Positions 1 to 10,686 of a stretch of DNA of 64,000 nucleotides are shown one piece after another. The stretch covers positions 110,422,001 to 110,486,000 of the forward strand of contig OZ231126.1 in NCBI GenBank assembly GCA_965153355.1, written 5' to 3'. Below the pieces are notes generated by a model. That model was not told where the DNA came from. It ran no database searches and saw only the letters and a list, made by a program, of their open reading frames with translations. Every line of letters starts with the position of its first letter. Position 1 is the first letter of the stretch. Origin of the DNA: Flaccisagitta enflata (taxonomy: Eukaryota > Chaetognatha > Sagittoidea > Aphragmophora). Position numbers and translations under genes: made by a program.

Positions 1-1
1 C

Positions 2-130
2 GCCTCATCTCTGACGCGCGATGGTCCTGGGCTTCCTAGGCATGTTGCATTCTTCAATGGACAACACCCAGAGATCCGCGTTGCATTTCCTCCCTTGCCA
101 GAATTGGAAAGATTGAGAGATGATGAATAA
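2..130 (+). CDS. 3'-terminal coding segment of an unidentified gene (partial)
   Basis: The frame beginning at base 2 is open from the window edge for 42 codons and ends at TAA (128-130). The peptide is mixed and coding-like (it includes HVAFFNGQHPEIRVAFPPLP and then an acidic end, RLRDDE), with none of the low complexity common elsewhere here. GC content is clearly higher than in the AT-rich DNA that follows, as expected for the last exon of a gene entering a 3' UTR. The start lies outside the window. I do not recognise the family. It could also be a chance open frame, because it is short. Confidence 0.35.
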   Translation, partial: ASSLTRDGPGLPRHVAFFNGQHPEIRVAFPPLPELERLRDDE

Positions 131-1272
131 GTCTCTCGCTTCTCGTCAAACTCGAATTATAAGAGAAGCTCAACATTCCCATAATGGTTAAGATCTTATT
201 TTTCAGCAATGAGTATTGTTAGTTGTGGATATGCGACTGTAAAAGCCGGTGGTTGGTTAGTTGGCATTTTGGTCCGTCGGTCGGTCCGTCAGTTGGCCCG
301 TCGGTAGGTCCATTGGTAAAATAAAAATGTATTCTGAGACTGTTTACTCCTACTTTATCATCCATGACTATTGTTGCTATGGATTCAGCCTTACTTTTTT
401 TTATGTATTCTATTTGTCAGTTTGTCTGTGACGCTTTTTTTAACAATTTACATGTTGCATGTTACTGGTATATTTAGCCCTGTTTGTTTTATTCAGCCTT
501 GTTCATTTTTACCAAGTATTTTTATTACGTGTTTTACTGACGAGAAATTTTGAATTCAATCTCATTTGCATATTGTTGTTTATGTGAGGATCATGCAAAA
601 TGTAGTGAAATGTCGCTTTTATATTGCTTTTTTTTCTACTTTTTGAAATTTAACAATGTTTTAAGAGTAAAAAAAGTAAATTTATGTTTTAAAGCCAACC
701 AAATAATTAACAGTATATTTTTACATGTATTGTTCACAATGTATAAATATGAAACTATGCTGAGTAATGAATTTTTTTTAAAAACCCTACTATCTAACTT
801 GTCGTGCATATCAAACATTTCAGGGAGTCCATTTTCCTATGTTTGCATAGAGGTCATTAAGGAATAAACCTTACTAATTTGGCCTTGTAATACTGTGTAT
901 TGATAATTTGTTATTAGAAGGTGAGCGTGGCTTTTTGATATATGTAGTCAATCAGTGAACGTCATCTCATAGAATGTGTGTTTGTGTTAAAAAGATTTGT
1001 GTTTGATGGATTTTTTTATATTTTCGATAGATCCAGTACTGATTTATGCCATTTTTGTATGAATCATGATCAAAAAGTGATTAAACTTTCTATTACCAAT
1101 AAAAATCCGTCATGAAATAGTACATTTTGTCGTTGTCTAATTAAAATGCCTCTAGAAAGAAACACAGAGAAACACAAAGGTAACCTGAAGTTGTTACATT
1201 AAAGAGCTGCTGTCGTCCAGGTTCGATTTGATCAGGTACATTTACCTTTAGTCAAGGTATGACTCAGGATGA
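131..1272. other. AT-rich non-coding DNA, probable 3' UTR or intergenic
   Basis: There is no convincing gene here. Open frames at 371-867 are phenylalanine/leucine-rich products of T-rich DNA. A short GGTC/CCGT tract at about 243-315 resembles the tetranucleotide core of the family A elements described below. An AATAAA hexamer at 1098-1103 could serve as the poly(A) signal of the upstream coding segment, but it would imply a ~970 base 3' UTR. Confidence 0.4.
1098..1103 (+). promoter_or_regulatory. candidate poly(A) signal AATAAA
   Basis: A canonical hexamer downstream of the TAA at 128-130 and upstream of the next open frame. The position is compatible with ending the transcript of the leftmost gene, but the hexamer is common by chance in AT-rich DNA. 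Confidence 0.2.
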
Positions 1273-1329
1273 TTTATTGGTAGATATTACTTGCTTAATG
1301 CAAACGTCCTACTGCGAAAGAGAAGCCCT

Positions 1330-1413
1330 CTCAAGTCCATCCTCAAGTCCATCTTCAAGTCTGTCCTCAAGTCCATCCTCAAGTTTGTCCTCAAGTCCAT
1401 CCTGAAGTACATC
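1330..1413 (+). repeat. 12-bp minisatellite (CTCAAGTCCATC), 7 units
   Basis: Seven adjacent 12-mers with substitutions only (for example TTCAAGTCTGTC, CTGAAGTACATC). Because 12 is a multiple of three, one frame stays open and would read as tetrapeptides of the form LKSI/FKSV/LKFV, a cationic amphipathic pattern. The repeat lies in the same frame as, and just upstream of, the ATG at 1450. Confidence 0.85.
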
Positions 1414-1449
1414 CGAAGTCCGCCCTCAAGACCATCCGCCATCCGAAGA

Positions 1450-1872
1450 ATGAAGCCGAAGATTGTCTGTGTGGCCGCCATTCTACCCGGCCTCATCGTC
1501 GTGGCGGTTGGATTTCCGGTTGAAGGGGATCCCGACGCCCTCGACAACTACGACATCCTCCCGGATGTCAACGCCGCCACCGACGCCTCCGCCGCCTCCG
1601 CCGCCGTTGCCACCACTACCGCATCGATGCTGCTGCATACTGCTGATGCATCCAAGGGTTCTTCTGAAGATCCTTTAGACAAGATCTTAAAGGTTCTTCA
1701 GATCCTATTGGGTGTAGCAGCGTTTTGCGTCATCATCGGTGCGTCTGTGTGGGCGGCAAAACGCGGCGAGGCTGTGGATTTGGAGAACGGATGGGCAGGG
1801 ACGGTCGTGCGCGTGCTCTTGCGCGCGCGATGGCGTCGCGTCCTTCCGAGAAAGAAGAGAGGCTCGTCGTGA
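1450..1872 (+). CDS. putative small secreted or single-pass membrane protein
   Basis: The open frame runs from a TGA at 1270-1272 to the TGA at 1870-1872. Its first in-frame ATG is at 1450, giving 140 residues. That start yields a classical signal-peptide-like N-terminus (short basic MKPKI, then a hydrophobic run, then GFPVEG). A linker rich in Asp, Ala, Ser and Thr follows, then a ~22-residue hydrophobic segment (about residues 79-102, ending VWAAKRG) and a strongly basic Arg-rich tail. This suggests a type I membrane protein with a basic cytoplasmic end. If translation began upstream, as a later exon of a larger gene, the KSI repeats would be included. GC content is higher than in the flanks. 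I recognise no family; a chance frame in GC-richer DNA remains possible. Confidence 0.4.
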   Translation: MKPKIVCVAAILPGLIVVAVGFPVEGDPDALDNYDILPDVNAATDASAASAAVATTTASMLLHTADASKGSSEDPLDKILKVLQILLGVAAFCVIIGASVWAAKRGEAVDLENGWAGTVVRVLLRARWRRVLPRKKRGSS

Positions 1873-1987
1873 GATCAGGGATCTAGTTCTCTAGATACCC
1901 TGACTTAATATTTCTTAAGAGCCCTTTTAAGGGCTCGCCAATCCTCTAAAAAGATATACCAAGATACAATGGTGTAAAAGTACAATT

Positions 1988-2162
1988 AACAAGGCCGGAT
2001 ACACGGCCAATACCAGTCGCGGACGGGTGGGCAGGGGCGGAAAAGCGTGTTTTCCCACTTTTCGACTCGAGCGTGACGGACCGACCAACCGACCAACCAA
2101 CCAACCAACCGACGGACGGACGGACAAAGCCTCTTATAGAGTCGCTAGTCCGCGACTAAAAA
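1988..2162 (+). repeat. family A short dispersed element
   Basis: Starts AACAAGGCCGGATACACGG, carries GGGTGGGCAGGGG, then a core of GACCGACC/AACC/GACG tetranucleotides. It then reads CTCTTATAGAGTCGC and ends in the hairpin AGTCGC-TAGTCC-GCGACT followed by TAAAA. The best-preserved copy for comparison is 63,614-63,818. No clear target-site duplication. Confidence 0.8.
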
Positions 2163-2444
2163 CAATACTGTGTCCTTTTCTTTTCATTATTAACATGTCA
2201 AGACAGACAAGTTTTACATAGCGGCTAGAAAAAGAATTACAAAGAGCAAAACAAATGCACAATAGCCAGTTTGAATGCCTAACGCAGAAATTAACTAGAA
2301 ATCTCGACTTTAAATTTCACTTTTCCCTTTTCTCGATCTTTCAAGTTCCTTTTTTTTCGATCCATGTTGAGTGGAAGTTGAAGGTCGCATTTGTGGTATG
2401 GGTGGGGATGGGGGTTTCGACATGGGGGGTGGGTGGGAAACAGA
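2163..2444. other. unique AT-rich spacer, nothing recognised
   Basis: There is no open frame with coding character and no repeat beyond short homopolymers. It grades into G-rich sequence at 2400-2435 before the purine tract. Confidence 0.4.
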
Positions 2445-2720
2445 TGGATATGAAAGAAAGGAAGAGAGAAAGAGGGAGAAATAGAGAAAGAGGCAGAGAG
2501 GGAAAGAGAGAAAGACAGAGGGACAGAGAGAGGGGCATGAAAAGAGACAGAGAGGCACAGAGAGAGAAAGAGAGAGACAACTTTTAAGCACAGAAAAAAA
2601 AGGCAAAGAAAAGAGCGAGACCGGTTCATTTGTAAAGATAAAGTAAAAATAAAGTAAAGATAAAGTAAAGATAAAGTAAAGTAAAGTAAAGATAAAGTAA
2701 AGATAAAGTAAAGACCAGTG
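2445..2720 (+). repeat. purine-rich low-complexity tract and ATAAAGTAAAG repeats
   Basis: 2445-2580 is an imperfect GAGA/GAAAGA polypurine tract. 2636-2716 is a tandem series of 5-6 base units (AAAGT, AAAGAT). Ser/Leu-rich or Arg/Glu-rich open frames across it are repeat artefacts. Confidence 0.85.
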
Positions 2721-2863
2721 ATCACGATAATTAGACAAAGTAAAGCTCAAGATCTACAAAGACTGCAGCCATAGATGTCGTGGGAGTAGGGCTGCTAATG
2801 GCCATTTTTTCCAAGGCATCAACCTGGACTTCTGAACATACCATGCCTCCACTTTGAAAATTG

Positions 2864-2864
<1 letters not shown>

Positions 2865-2938
<74 letters not shown>
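2865..2938 (+). repeat. (CAA)n microsatellite, about 24 units
   Basis: Uninterrupted CAA triplets followed by an A-run. The polyglutamine, polyvaline and polycysteine frames have no supporting flanking coding sequence. Confidence 0.95.
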
Positions 2939-3186
2939 AAAAATGACAACAGTAACAATAACCCTCCATGGAGACTATTTGTATATACGGCATTCAATCA
3001 ACCAGTGGACAATTGTGAACTCAAGAAACAGTATCTAAAATTACTTTTTAAAGTCATTTGAAATTGTCATTTTTCGTTATACCGCATTTATTAGTATTTG
3101 AAACCTTCTTCCAACATTTTTCCGACGGAACAGCTATCATCTCGAAGAGCAAGTCGTAAAAAGCTTGCTTCCTTTGATAGCTTAAA

Positions 3187-3214
3187 TTTTATATTATATT
3201 ATATTATATTATAT
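3187..3214. repeat. (ATATT)n pentanucleotide repeat, ~5 units
   Basis: Perfect TATAT/TATTA pentamer run within an AT-rich region. Confidence 0.85.
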
Positions 3215-3429
3215 GCGCTCCGATCAGACGAAGAACATCATACGTAGTCTTCAAAAGAACCTCGCCAAATTCGAAAAGCTTTGGTAAGTTACTATGTATT
3301 CCATGAATATATTAACACCTAAAACCAAAAATTAATTTATATCAAATTATTGTACCTTTTAAAATTTGAATTTGGGATGCCAAATCATACTAAATGCCAT
3401 GTACTTGTACTTTTTAAAATTGAATTGGC

Positions 3430-3605
3430 AAAATAATGGTCTATACTTAGTTCTTGTACCTTCTGAGATCTAGCTTTGCCTGCCAAAATCATAGCCTGTA
3501 CCTAGTTCTTTTACCTTCTGAGATCTGGCTTTGGCTGCCAAAATCATAGCCTGTACTTAGTTCTTATACCTTTTAAGATCTGGCTTTGCCTACCAAAATC
3601 CTACT
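3430..3605 (+). repeat. 55-bp minisatellite, about 3 units
   Basis: Three tandem units share TAGTTCTT, ACCTTCTGAGATCT and GCCAAAATCATAGCCTGTAC. More degenerate relatives of the same unit appear upstream from about 3355. No coding frame crosses all units. Confidence 0.75.
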
Positions 3606-3791
3606 TTCTTCACCTTTGATATTTGGGTGTTGAAATAATTATGAGCTAGATAGTAAAAGCTGTCTTAAGTACTTAATTATGGTTTAATCATTGATCTGTC
3701 TAGGTACATAGGACCTGATCTGTTTAGGTTGTCCGCTGTGTAATTACTACATATATGTCAAATTGATTATTGGTATTCTTGGTTTCATTAG

Positions 3792-4008
3792 TGGCAACGA
3801 AGAAATTGATACCGATACGGACGACAGATGGGGTATTTCGGTATTCGTCCATCAGAGGGATACGTTGGACAAACGCCAAGCCAAATTGATGCTGCGGTCT
3901 CAAGAGATCAGCCAAGAAGAAGATGCTGCCATGGCGGCGTTCAAAAGCACCTTTGACGACATTCAGACAAACATAGGCATTCACAAGGCAGCAATTGTGG
4001 AATTCGAG
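3792..4008 (+). CDS. internal coding exon of an unidentified gene
   Basis: A 217 bp open stretch bounded by a 3' splice site (GGTTTCATTAG before 3792) and a 5' splice site (GAATTCGAG/GTAATT at 4008/4009). The exon begins with the third base of a codon and ends on a codon boundary. It encodes ~72 residues, hydrophilic and helix-prone, beginning GNEEIDTDTDDRWGISVFVH and ending in KAAIVEFE; GC content rises inside the exon and falls outside. No neighbouring exon could be identified: 4009-5003 looks intronic and is cut off by the 12.5 kb palindrome. I do not recognise the protein. Confidence 0.55.
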
Positions 4009-5003
4009 GTAATTTCTTATTCATTTCAAGTTGCTATAATGCAACTTTATTGAGGGATGTTTTCGTCCGTTGCTTGGTCTGTTTTTGTTTAGTAATGCAA
4101 AATTGTGAAAATGGTTATCTATGTGAATTTTTTTTTTGTATGATGGGGTATGAAAAGTTAAATGCCCCTCCTATCCAACCATCAACAACAATATTGTAAC
4201 CCCGCGTTACTTTTTATAAGGGACGAGGGATTATATGCATGCCCTTTTTTTCTTCGTATGTCGATAAAATTTTTATTGAACTGATAAAGGCACTTGAGAT
4301 CGAGAAAAAAAAGATAGATAAAAAAAAATGAAATAGGAAATTGAAAGAGGCAAAATTTTGTTCATTCAAAGGAATTTAAAATCTCATTTACATATTGTAC
4401 TTTTGAAAATGGTGGTTTTTACTACCTAGGAAAAAAGTCTACATTCACCTATAAGTAGTTATTAGTATACTTCTAATTAAGATAAGTAAGAAAAATTGGT
4501 GAGATTCAAAAACTACTTTAAAAGATCTATCATTTGGGTCCAATCCCATTCTTGTGGCTTTAACCGTTTAGAAATGAGAGCGATTTTAAGATGACATGTC
4601 TTTTTGGAAAAGGAAGAAAAAAGAGAATCAAATCAGTTTTGGTGAGCACTGTTGTCAACACTGAATTAAGTTATTGTTTTGATACATTTTCTTTGTCATA
4701 ATCGACATTTTTCATGCACTGGCATAAGATTATCCCACTAAGTCCCAATGTCACTATAGTTGATAACCTTTTTCAAAATTGGGCATCTGGAATAAGAGGA
4801 ATGAGTGATATCAACTGAGTAGGTGATAAAAAGCTACGAGAAAGTTCTCATGACACATCTTGTTAGAATTCATGTTGAGGCTCAGGAAATTGTTACAATG
4901 CCAAATGGAAGCAGCCATAACCTGGGCAGAACACCAAATGATGTTGCCAAGAAGAAAAAGACCTAATTTTGTAAACATTTTTTGCATAAATGCTGGTACC
5001 CGT
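4009..5003. other. AT-rich non-coding DNA, probable intron
   Basis: This follows the splice donor at 4009. It contains poly-T and poly-A runs and no coding-like frame. A short frame at about 4860-5070 extends into the palindrome and is not supported. Confidence 0.4.
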
Positions 5004-8000
5004 GATCTAGCAGACACTTGGACTCATCAGACACCTCCATTAGAATTTTCCTTCTTTTGGGGATGGATCTAGCAGACAACTCAGCAGACACCAAAAATAA
5101 GAGCCATGGGGATGAATCCAGCAGACACCCAGCAGACACCTAATACTTAACAGTGTACTGACGATCAGAATGTCTAGCAGGCACTGTCTACAATTGTGGG
5201 GATTGGTCCAGCAAACACCCAGCAGACACCTACAACTAAGTTGGGGATAGACTCAGCAGACACCCAGCAGACACCTACTACTAAGTTGGGGATGGGTCCA
5301 GCAGACACCCAGTAGACACCAAATACTTAACGTTGTACTGACTATGAATGTCTAGCAGGCACCTTCTACTAATGTGGGGATGGGACCAGCAGATACCCAG
5401 CAGACATCTACTACTATGTTGGAGATGGATCCAGCAGACACCCAGCAGACACCTAGTACTTGGCGCTGTACTGACTCTAAAAATGTCTAGCAGGCACCTT
5501 CTACTAATGTGGGGATTGGACCAGCAGACACCAAGCAGACACCTACTACTAAGTTGGGGATGGATCCAGCAGACACCCAGCAGACACCTACTACTAAGTT
5601 GGGGATGGATCCAGCAGACACCCAGCAGACACCAAATACTTAACATTGTACTGACTATGAATGTCTAGCAGGCACCTTCTACTAATTTGGGGATGGGTCC
5701 AGCAGACACCCAGCAGACACCTACTACTAATTTGGGGATGGGTCCAGCAGACACCCAGCAGACACCAAATACTTAACGTTGTACTGACTATGAATGTCTA
5801 GCAGGCACCTTCTACTAATGTGGGGATTGGACCAGCAGACACCCAGCAGACACCTACTACTATGTTGGGGATGGATCCAGCAGACACCCAGCAGACACCT
5901 AGTACTTAGCGCTGTACTGACTCTATAAATGTCTAGCAGGCACCTTCTACTAAGGTGGGGATTGGACCAGCAGACACCCAGCAGACACCTACTACTAAGT
6001 TGGGGATGGATCTAGCAGACACCCAGCAGACACCTACTACTAAGTTAGGGATGGATCCAGCAGACACCCAGCAGACACCTACTACTAAGTTGGGGATGGA
6101 TCCAGCAGACACCCAGCAGACACCAAATACTTAACGTTGTACTGACTATGAATGTCTAGCAGGCACCTTCTACTTATTTGGGGATGGGTCCAGCAGACAC
6201 CCAGCAGACACCTACTACTAATTTGGGGATGGGTCCAGCAGACACCCAGCAGACACCAAATACTTAAAGTTGTACTGACTATGAATGTCTAGCAGGCACC
6301 TTCTACTAATGTGGGGATTGGACCAGCAGACACCGAGCAGACACCTACTACTTAGTTGGGGATGGATCCAGCAGACACCCAGCAGACACCTACAACTAAG
6401 TTGGGGATGGATCCGGCAGACACCCAGCAGACTCCAAATACTTAACGTTGTACTGACCATGAATGTCTAGCCGGCACCTTCTACTAATTTGGGGATGGGT
6501 CCAGCAGACACCCAGCAGACACCTTCTACTAATTTTGGGTTTGGTCCAGCAGACACCCAGCAGACACCAAATACTTAACTTTTTACTGACTATGAATGTC
6601 TACCAGGCATCTTCTATTAATGTGGGGATTGGACCAGCAGACACCCAGCAGACACCTACTACTATGTTGGGGATGGATCCAGCAGACACCCAGCAGACAC
6701 CTTGTACTAAGCGCTGTACTGACTATAAATGTCTAGCAGGCACCTTCTACTAATGTGGGGATTGGACCAGCAGACACCCAGCAGACACCTACCACAAAGT
6801 TGGGGATGGATCCAGCAGACACCCAGCAGACACCTACTACTAATTTGGGGATGGGTCCAGCAGACACCCAGTAGACACCAAATACTTAACGTTGTACTGA
6901 CTATGAATGTCTAGCAGGCACCTTCTACTAATGTGGGGATTGGACCAGCAGACACCCAGCAGACATCTACTACTATATTGGGGATGGATCCAGCAGACAC
7001 CCAGCAGACACCTAGTACTTGGCGCTGTACTGACTCTAAAAATGTCTAGCAGGCACCTTCTACTAATGTGGGGATTGGACCAGCAGACACCAAGCAGACA
7101 CCTACTACTAAGTTGGGGATGGATCCAGCAGACACCCAGCAGACACCTACTACTAAGTTGGGGATGGATCCAGCAGACACCCAGCAGACACCAAATACTT
7201 AACGTTGTACTGACTATGAATGTCTAGCAGGCACCTTCTACTAATTTGGGGATGGGTCCAGCAGACACCCAGCAGACACCTACTACTAATTTGGGGATGG
7301 GTCCAGCAGACACCCAGCAGACACCAAATACTTAACGTTGTACTGACTATGAATGTCTAGCAGGCACCTTCTACTAATGTGGGGATTGGACCAGCAGACA
7401 CCCAGCAGACACCTACTACTATGTTGGGGATGGATCCAGCAGACACCCAGCAGACACCTAGTACTTAGCGCTGTACTGACTCTATAAATGTCTAGCAGGC
7501 ACCTTCTACTAATGTGGGGATTGGACCAGCAGACACCCAGCAGACACCTACTACTAAGTTGGGGATGGATCCAGCAGACACCCAGCAGACACCTACTACT
7601 AAGTTGGGGATGGATCCAGCAGACACCCAGCAGACACCTACTACTAAGTTGGGGATGGATCCAGCAGACACCCAGCAGACACCAAATACTTAACGTTGTA
7701 CTGACTATGAATGTCTAGCAGGCACCTTCTACTAATTTGGGGATGGGTCCAGCAGACACCCAGCAGACACCTACTACTAATTTGGGGATGGGTCCAGCAG
7801 ACACCCAGCAGACACCAAATACTTAACGTTGTACTGACTATGAATGTCTAGCAGGCACCTTCTACTAATGTGGGGATTGGACCAGCAGACACCGAGCAGA
7901 CACCTACTACTTAGTTGGGGATGGATCCAGCAGACACCAAGCAGACACCTACAACTAAGTTGGGGATGGATCCGGCAGACACCCAGCAGACTCCAAATAC

Positions 8001-10686
8001 TTAACGTTGTACTGACAATGAATGTCTAGCCAGCACCTTCTACTAATTTGGGGATGGGTCCAGCAGACACCCAGCAGACACCTTCTACTAATTTTGGGTT
8101 TGGTCCAGCAGACACCCAGCAGACACCAAATACTTAACTTTTTACTGACTATGAATGTCTACCAGGCATCTTCTATTAATGTGGGGATTGGACCAGCAGA
8201 CACCCAGCAGACACCTACTACTATGTTGGGGATGGATCCAGCAGACACCCAGCAGACACCTAGTACTTAGCGCTGTACTGACTCTATAAGTGTCTAGCAG
8301 GCAGCTTCTACTAATGAGGGGATTGGACCAGCAGACACCCAGCAGACACCTACTACTATGTTGGGGATGGATCCAGCAGACACCCTGCAGACACCTAGTA
8401 CTTAGCGCTGTACTGACTCTATAAATGTCTAGCAGGCGCCTTCTACTAATGTGGGGATTGGAACAGCAAACACCCAGCAGACACCTACTACTAAGTTGGA
8501 GATGGATCCAGCAGACACCCAGCAGACACCTGCTACTAAGTTGGGGATCGATCCAGCAGACACCCAGCAGAAACCAAATACTTAACGTTGTACTGACTAT
8601 GAATATCTAGCAGACACCTTCTGCTAATTGCTGGACTGAGTCAGTAGATGTCTAGCAGACACCTTCTACTAATTTAGGATTGGGCCAGCAGACTTGCAAC
8701 AGACACCTACTACTAAGTTAGGGATGGATCCAGCAGACACCCAGCAGACACCTACTTTAGCACTGTACTGACTCTATCAATGTCTAGCAGGCACCAACTA
8801 CTAATGTGGGGATTGTACCAGCAGACACCCAGCAGACACCAAAAACTTAACGTTGTACTGACTATGAATGTCTAGCAGGCACCTTCTACTAATGTTGGGA
8901 TTGGACAGCAGACACCTTAGCAGACACCTACTACTATGTTGAGGATGGATCCAGCAGACACCCATCAGACACCTAGTACTTAGCGCTGTACTGACTCTAT
9001 AAATGTCTAGCAGGCACCTTCTACTAATGTGGGGATTGTACCAGCAGACACCCAGCAGACACCTACTACTAAGTTGGGGATGGATCCAGCAGACACCCAG
9101 CAGACACCTACTTCTAAGTTGGGGATGGATCCAGCAGACACCCAGCAGACACAAATACTTAACGTTGTACTGACTATGAATGTCTAGCAGGCACCTTCCT
9201 GCTAGTTGAGGATGGACTCAGCAGACACCATGCAGATGTTTTTCAAGTTGGGGATGGGTCCAGCAGACACCAGTAGACACCAGCGCAACGTTGTACTGAC
9301 TGAATGGTCTAGCAGGCACCTTCTGCTAATGTGGGGATTGGACCAGCACACCCGGCAGACACCTACTTCTATGTTGAGGATGGATCATGAGACCAGACAC
9401 CTAGTACTTAGCGCTGTACTGATCTCTATAAATGTCTAGCAGGCACCTCTACTAATAATGAGGATTGGACCGCTGACACCCAGCAGACACCTACTCTTAA
9501 GTTGACGATGGATCAAGCAGACACCCTTCAGACACCTACTCTTAAGTTGACGATGGATCCAGCAGACACCCAGCAGCCACCGAATACTTAGCGTGGTACT
9601 GACTATGAATATCTGGCAGGCACCTTCTGCTAAGTTGGGGATAGACTCGGCAGACACCATGCAGACACTTACTGCTAAGTTGGGGATGGGTCCAGCAGAC
9701 ACCCAGTAGACACCAAATACTTAACGTTGTACTGACTGAATGTCTAGCAGGCACCTTCTACTAATGTAAGGGTTGGACCAGCAGACACCCAGCAGACACC
9801 TACTGCTATGTTGGGGATGGATCCAGCAGACACCCAGCAGACACCTAGTACTTAGCGCTGTACTGACTCTATAAATGTCTAGCAGGCACCTTTTACTAAT
9901 GTTGGGATTGGACCAGCAGACACCCAGCAGACACCTGCTACTAAGTTGGGGATGGATCCAGCAGACATCCCCAGCAGACACCTACTACTAAGTTGGGATG
10001 GATCAGCAGAGACCCAGCAGACACCATGTAACGTTGTACTGACTATGAGGCCTCCCAAGCGAAGCACAATACTAATTCCCAGGATGGGTCAGAAGACGCC
10101 AGCAGACACCTACTACTAATTTGGGGATGGGTCCAGCAGACAACCAGCAGACACCAAATACTTAATGTTGTACTGACTATGAATGTCTATCAGGCACCTT
10201 CTTCTAATTTGGGGATGGGTCCAGCAGACACCCAGCAGACACCTACTACTAATTTGGGGATGGGTCCAGCAGACACCCAGCAGACACCAATTACTTAACG
10301 TTGTACTGACTATGAATGTCTATAAGGCACCTTCTAATAATGTGGGGATTGGACCAGCAGACACCCAGCAGACACCTACTACTATGTTGGGGATGGATCC
10401 AGCAGACACCCATCAGACACCCAGTACTTAGAGCTGTACTGACTCTGTAAATGTCTAGCAGGCACCTTCTACTAATGTGGGGATTGTACCAGCAGACACC
10501 CAGCAGACACCTACTACTAAGTTGGGGATGGATCCAGCAGACATCCAGCAGACACCTTGTACTTAGCGCTGTACTGACTCTATAAATGTCTAGCAGGCAC
10601 CTTCTACTAATGTGGGGATTGGACCAGCAGACACCGAGCAGACACCTACTACTAAGTTTGGGATGGATCCAGCAGACACCCAGCAG
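5004..10686 (+). repeat. left arm of the giant palindrome: hierarchical CAGCAGACACC minisatellite
   Basis: The basic unit is ~45 bp: two copies of the 11-mer CAGCAGACACC followed by TACTACTAAGTTGGGGATGG and a GATCC, GGTCC or GGACC tail. Blocks of 1-3 such units are separated by an ~89 bp segment containing AATACTTAACGTTGTACTGAC and TGTCTAGCAGGCACC, so higher-order periods are about 134 or 179 bp. A second-order duplication of 1,559 bp is obvious: distinctive variants at 5348, 6285 and 6463 recur at 6907, 7844 and 8022. 9,150-10,130 is more degenerate. Frequent 61-106 residue open frames exist only because 45 is divisible by three; they break at each 134/179 bp boundary. Confidence 0.95.
5340..8457 (+). 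repeat. 1,559-bp second-order tandem duplication inside the left arm
   Basis: Two adjacent blocks (about 5340-6898 and 6899-8457) share the same order of variant monomers. Shared variants include CTTGGCGCTGTACTGAC, the mis-spelled GATCCGGCAGACACC, and TACCAGGCATCTTCTATTAATG, each exactly 1,559-1,560 bp apart. Confidence 0.85.

Noticed and set aside
2861-3061. Polyglutamine protein over the CAA repeat
   Set aside because: There is no ATG before the repeat and no coding-like flank.
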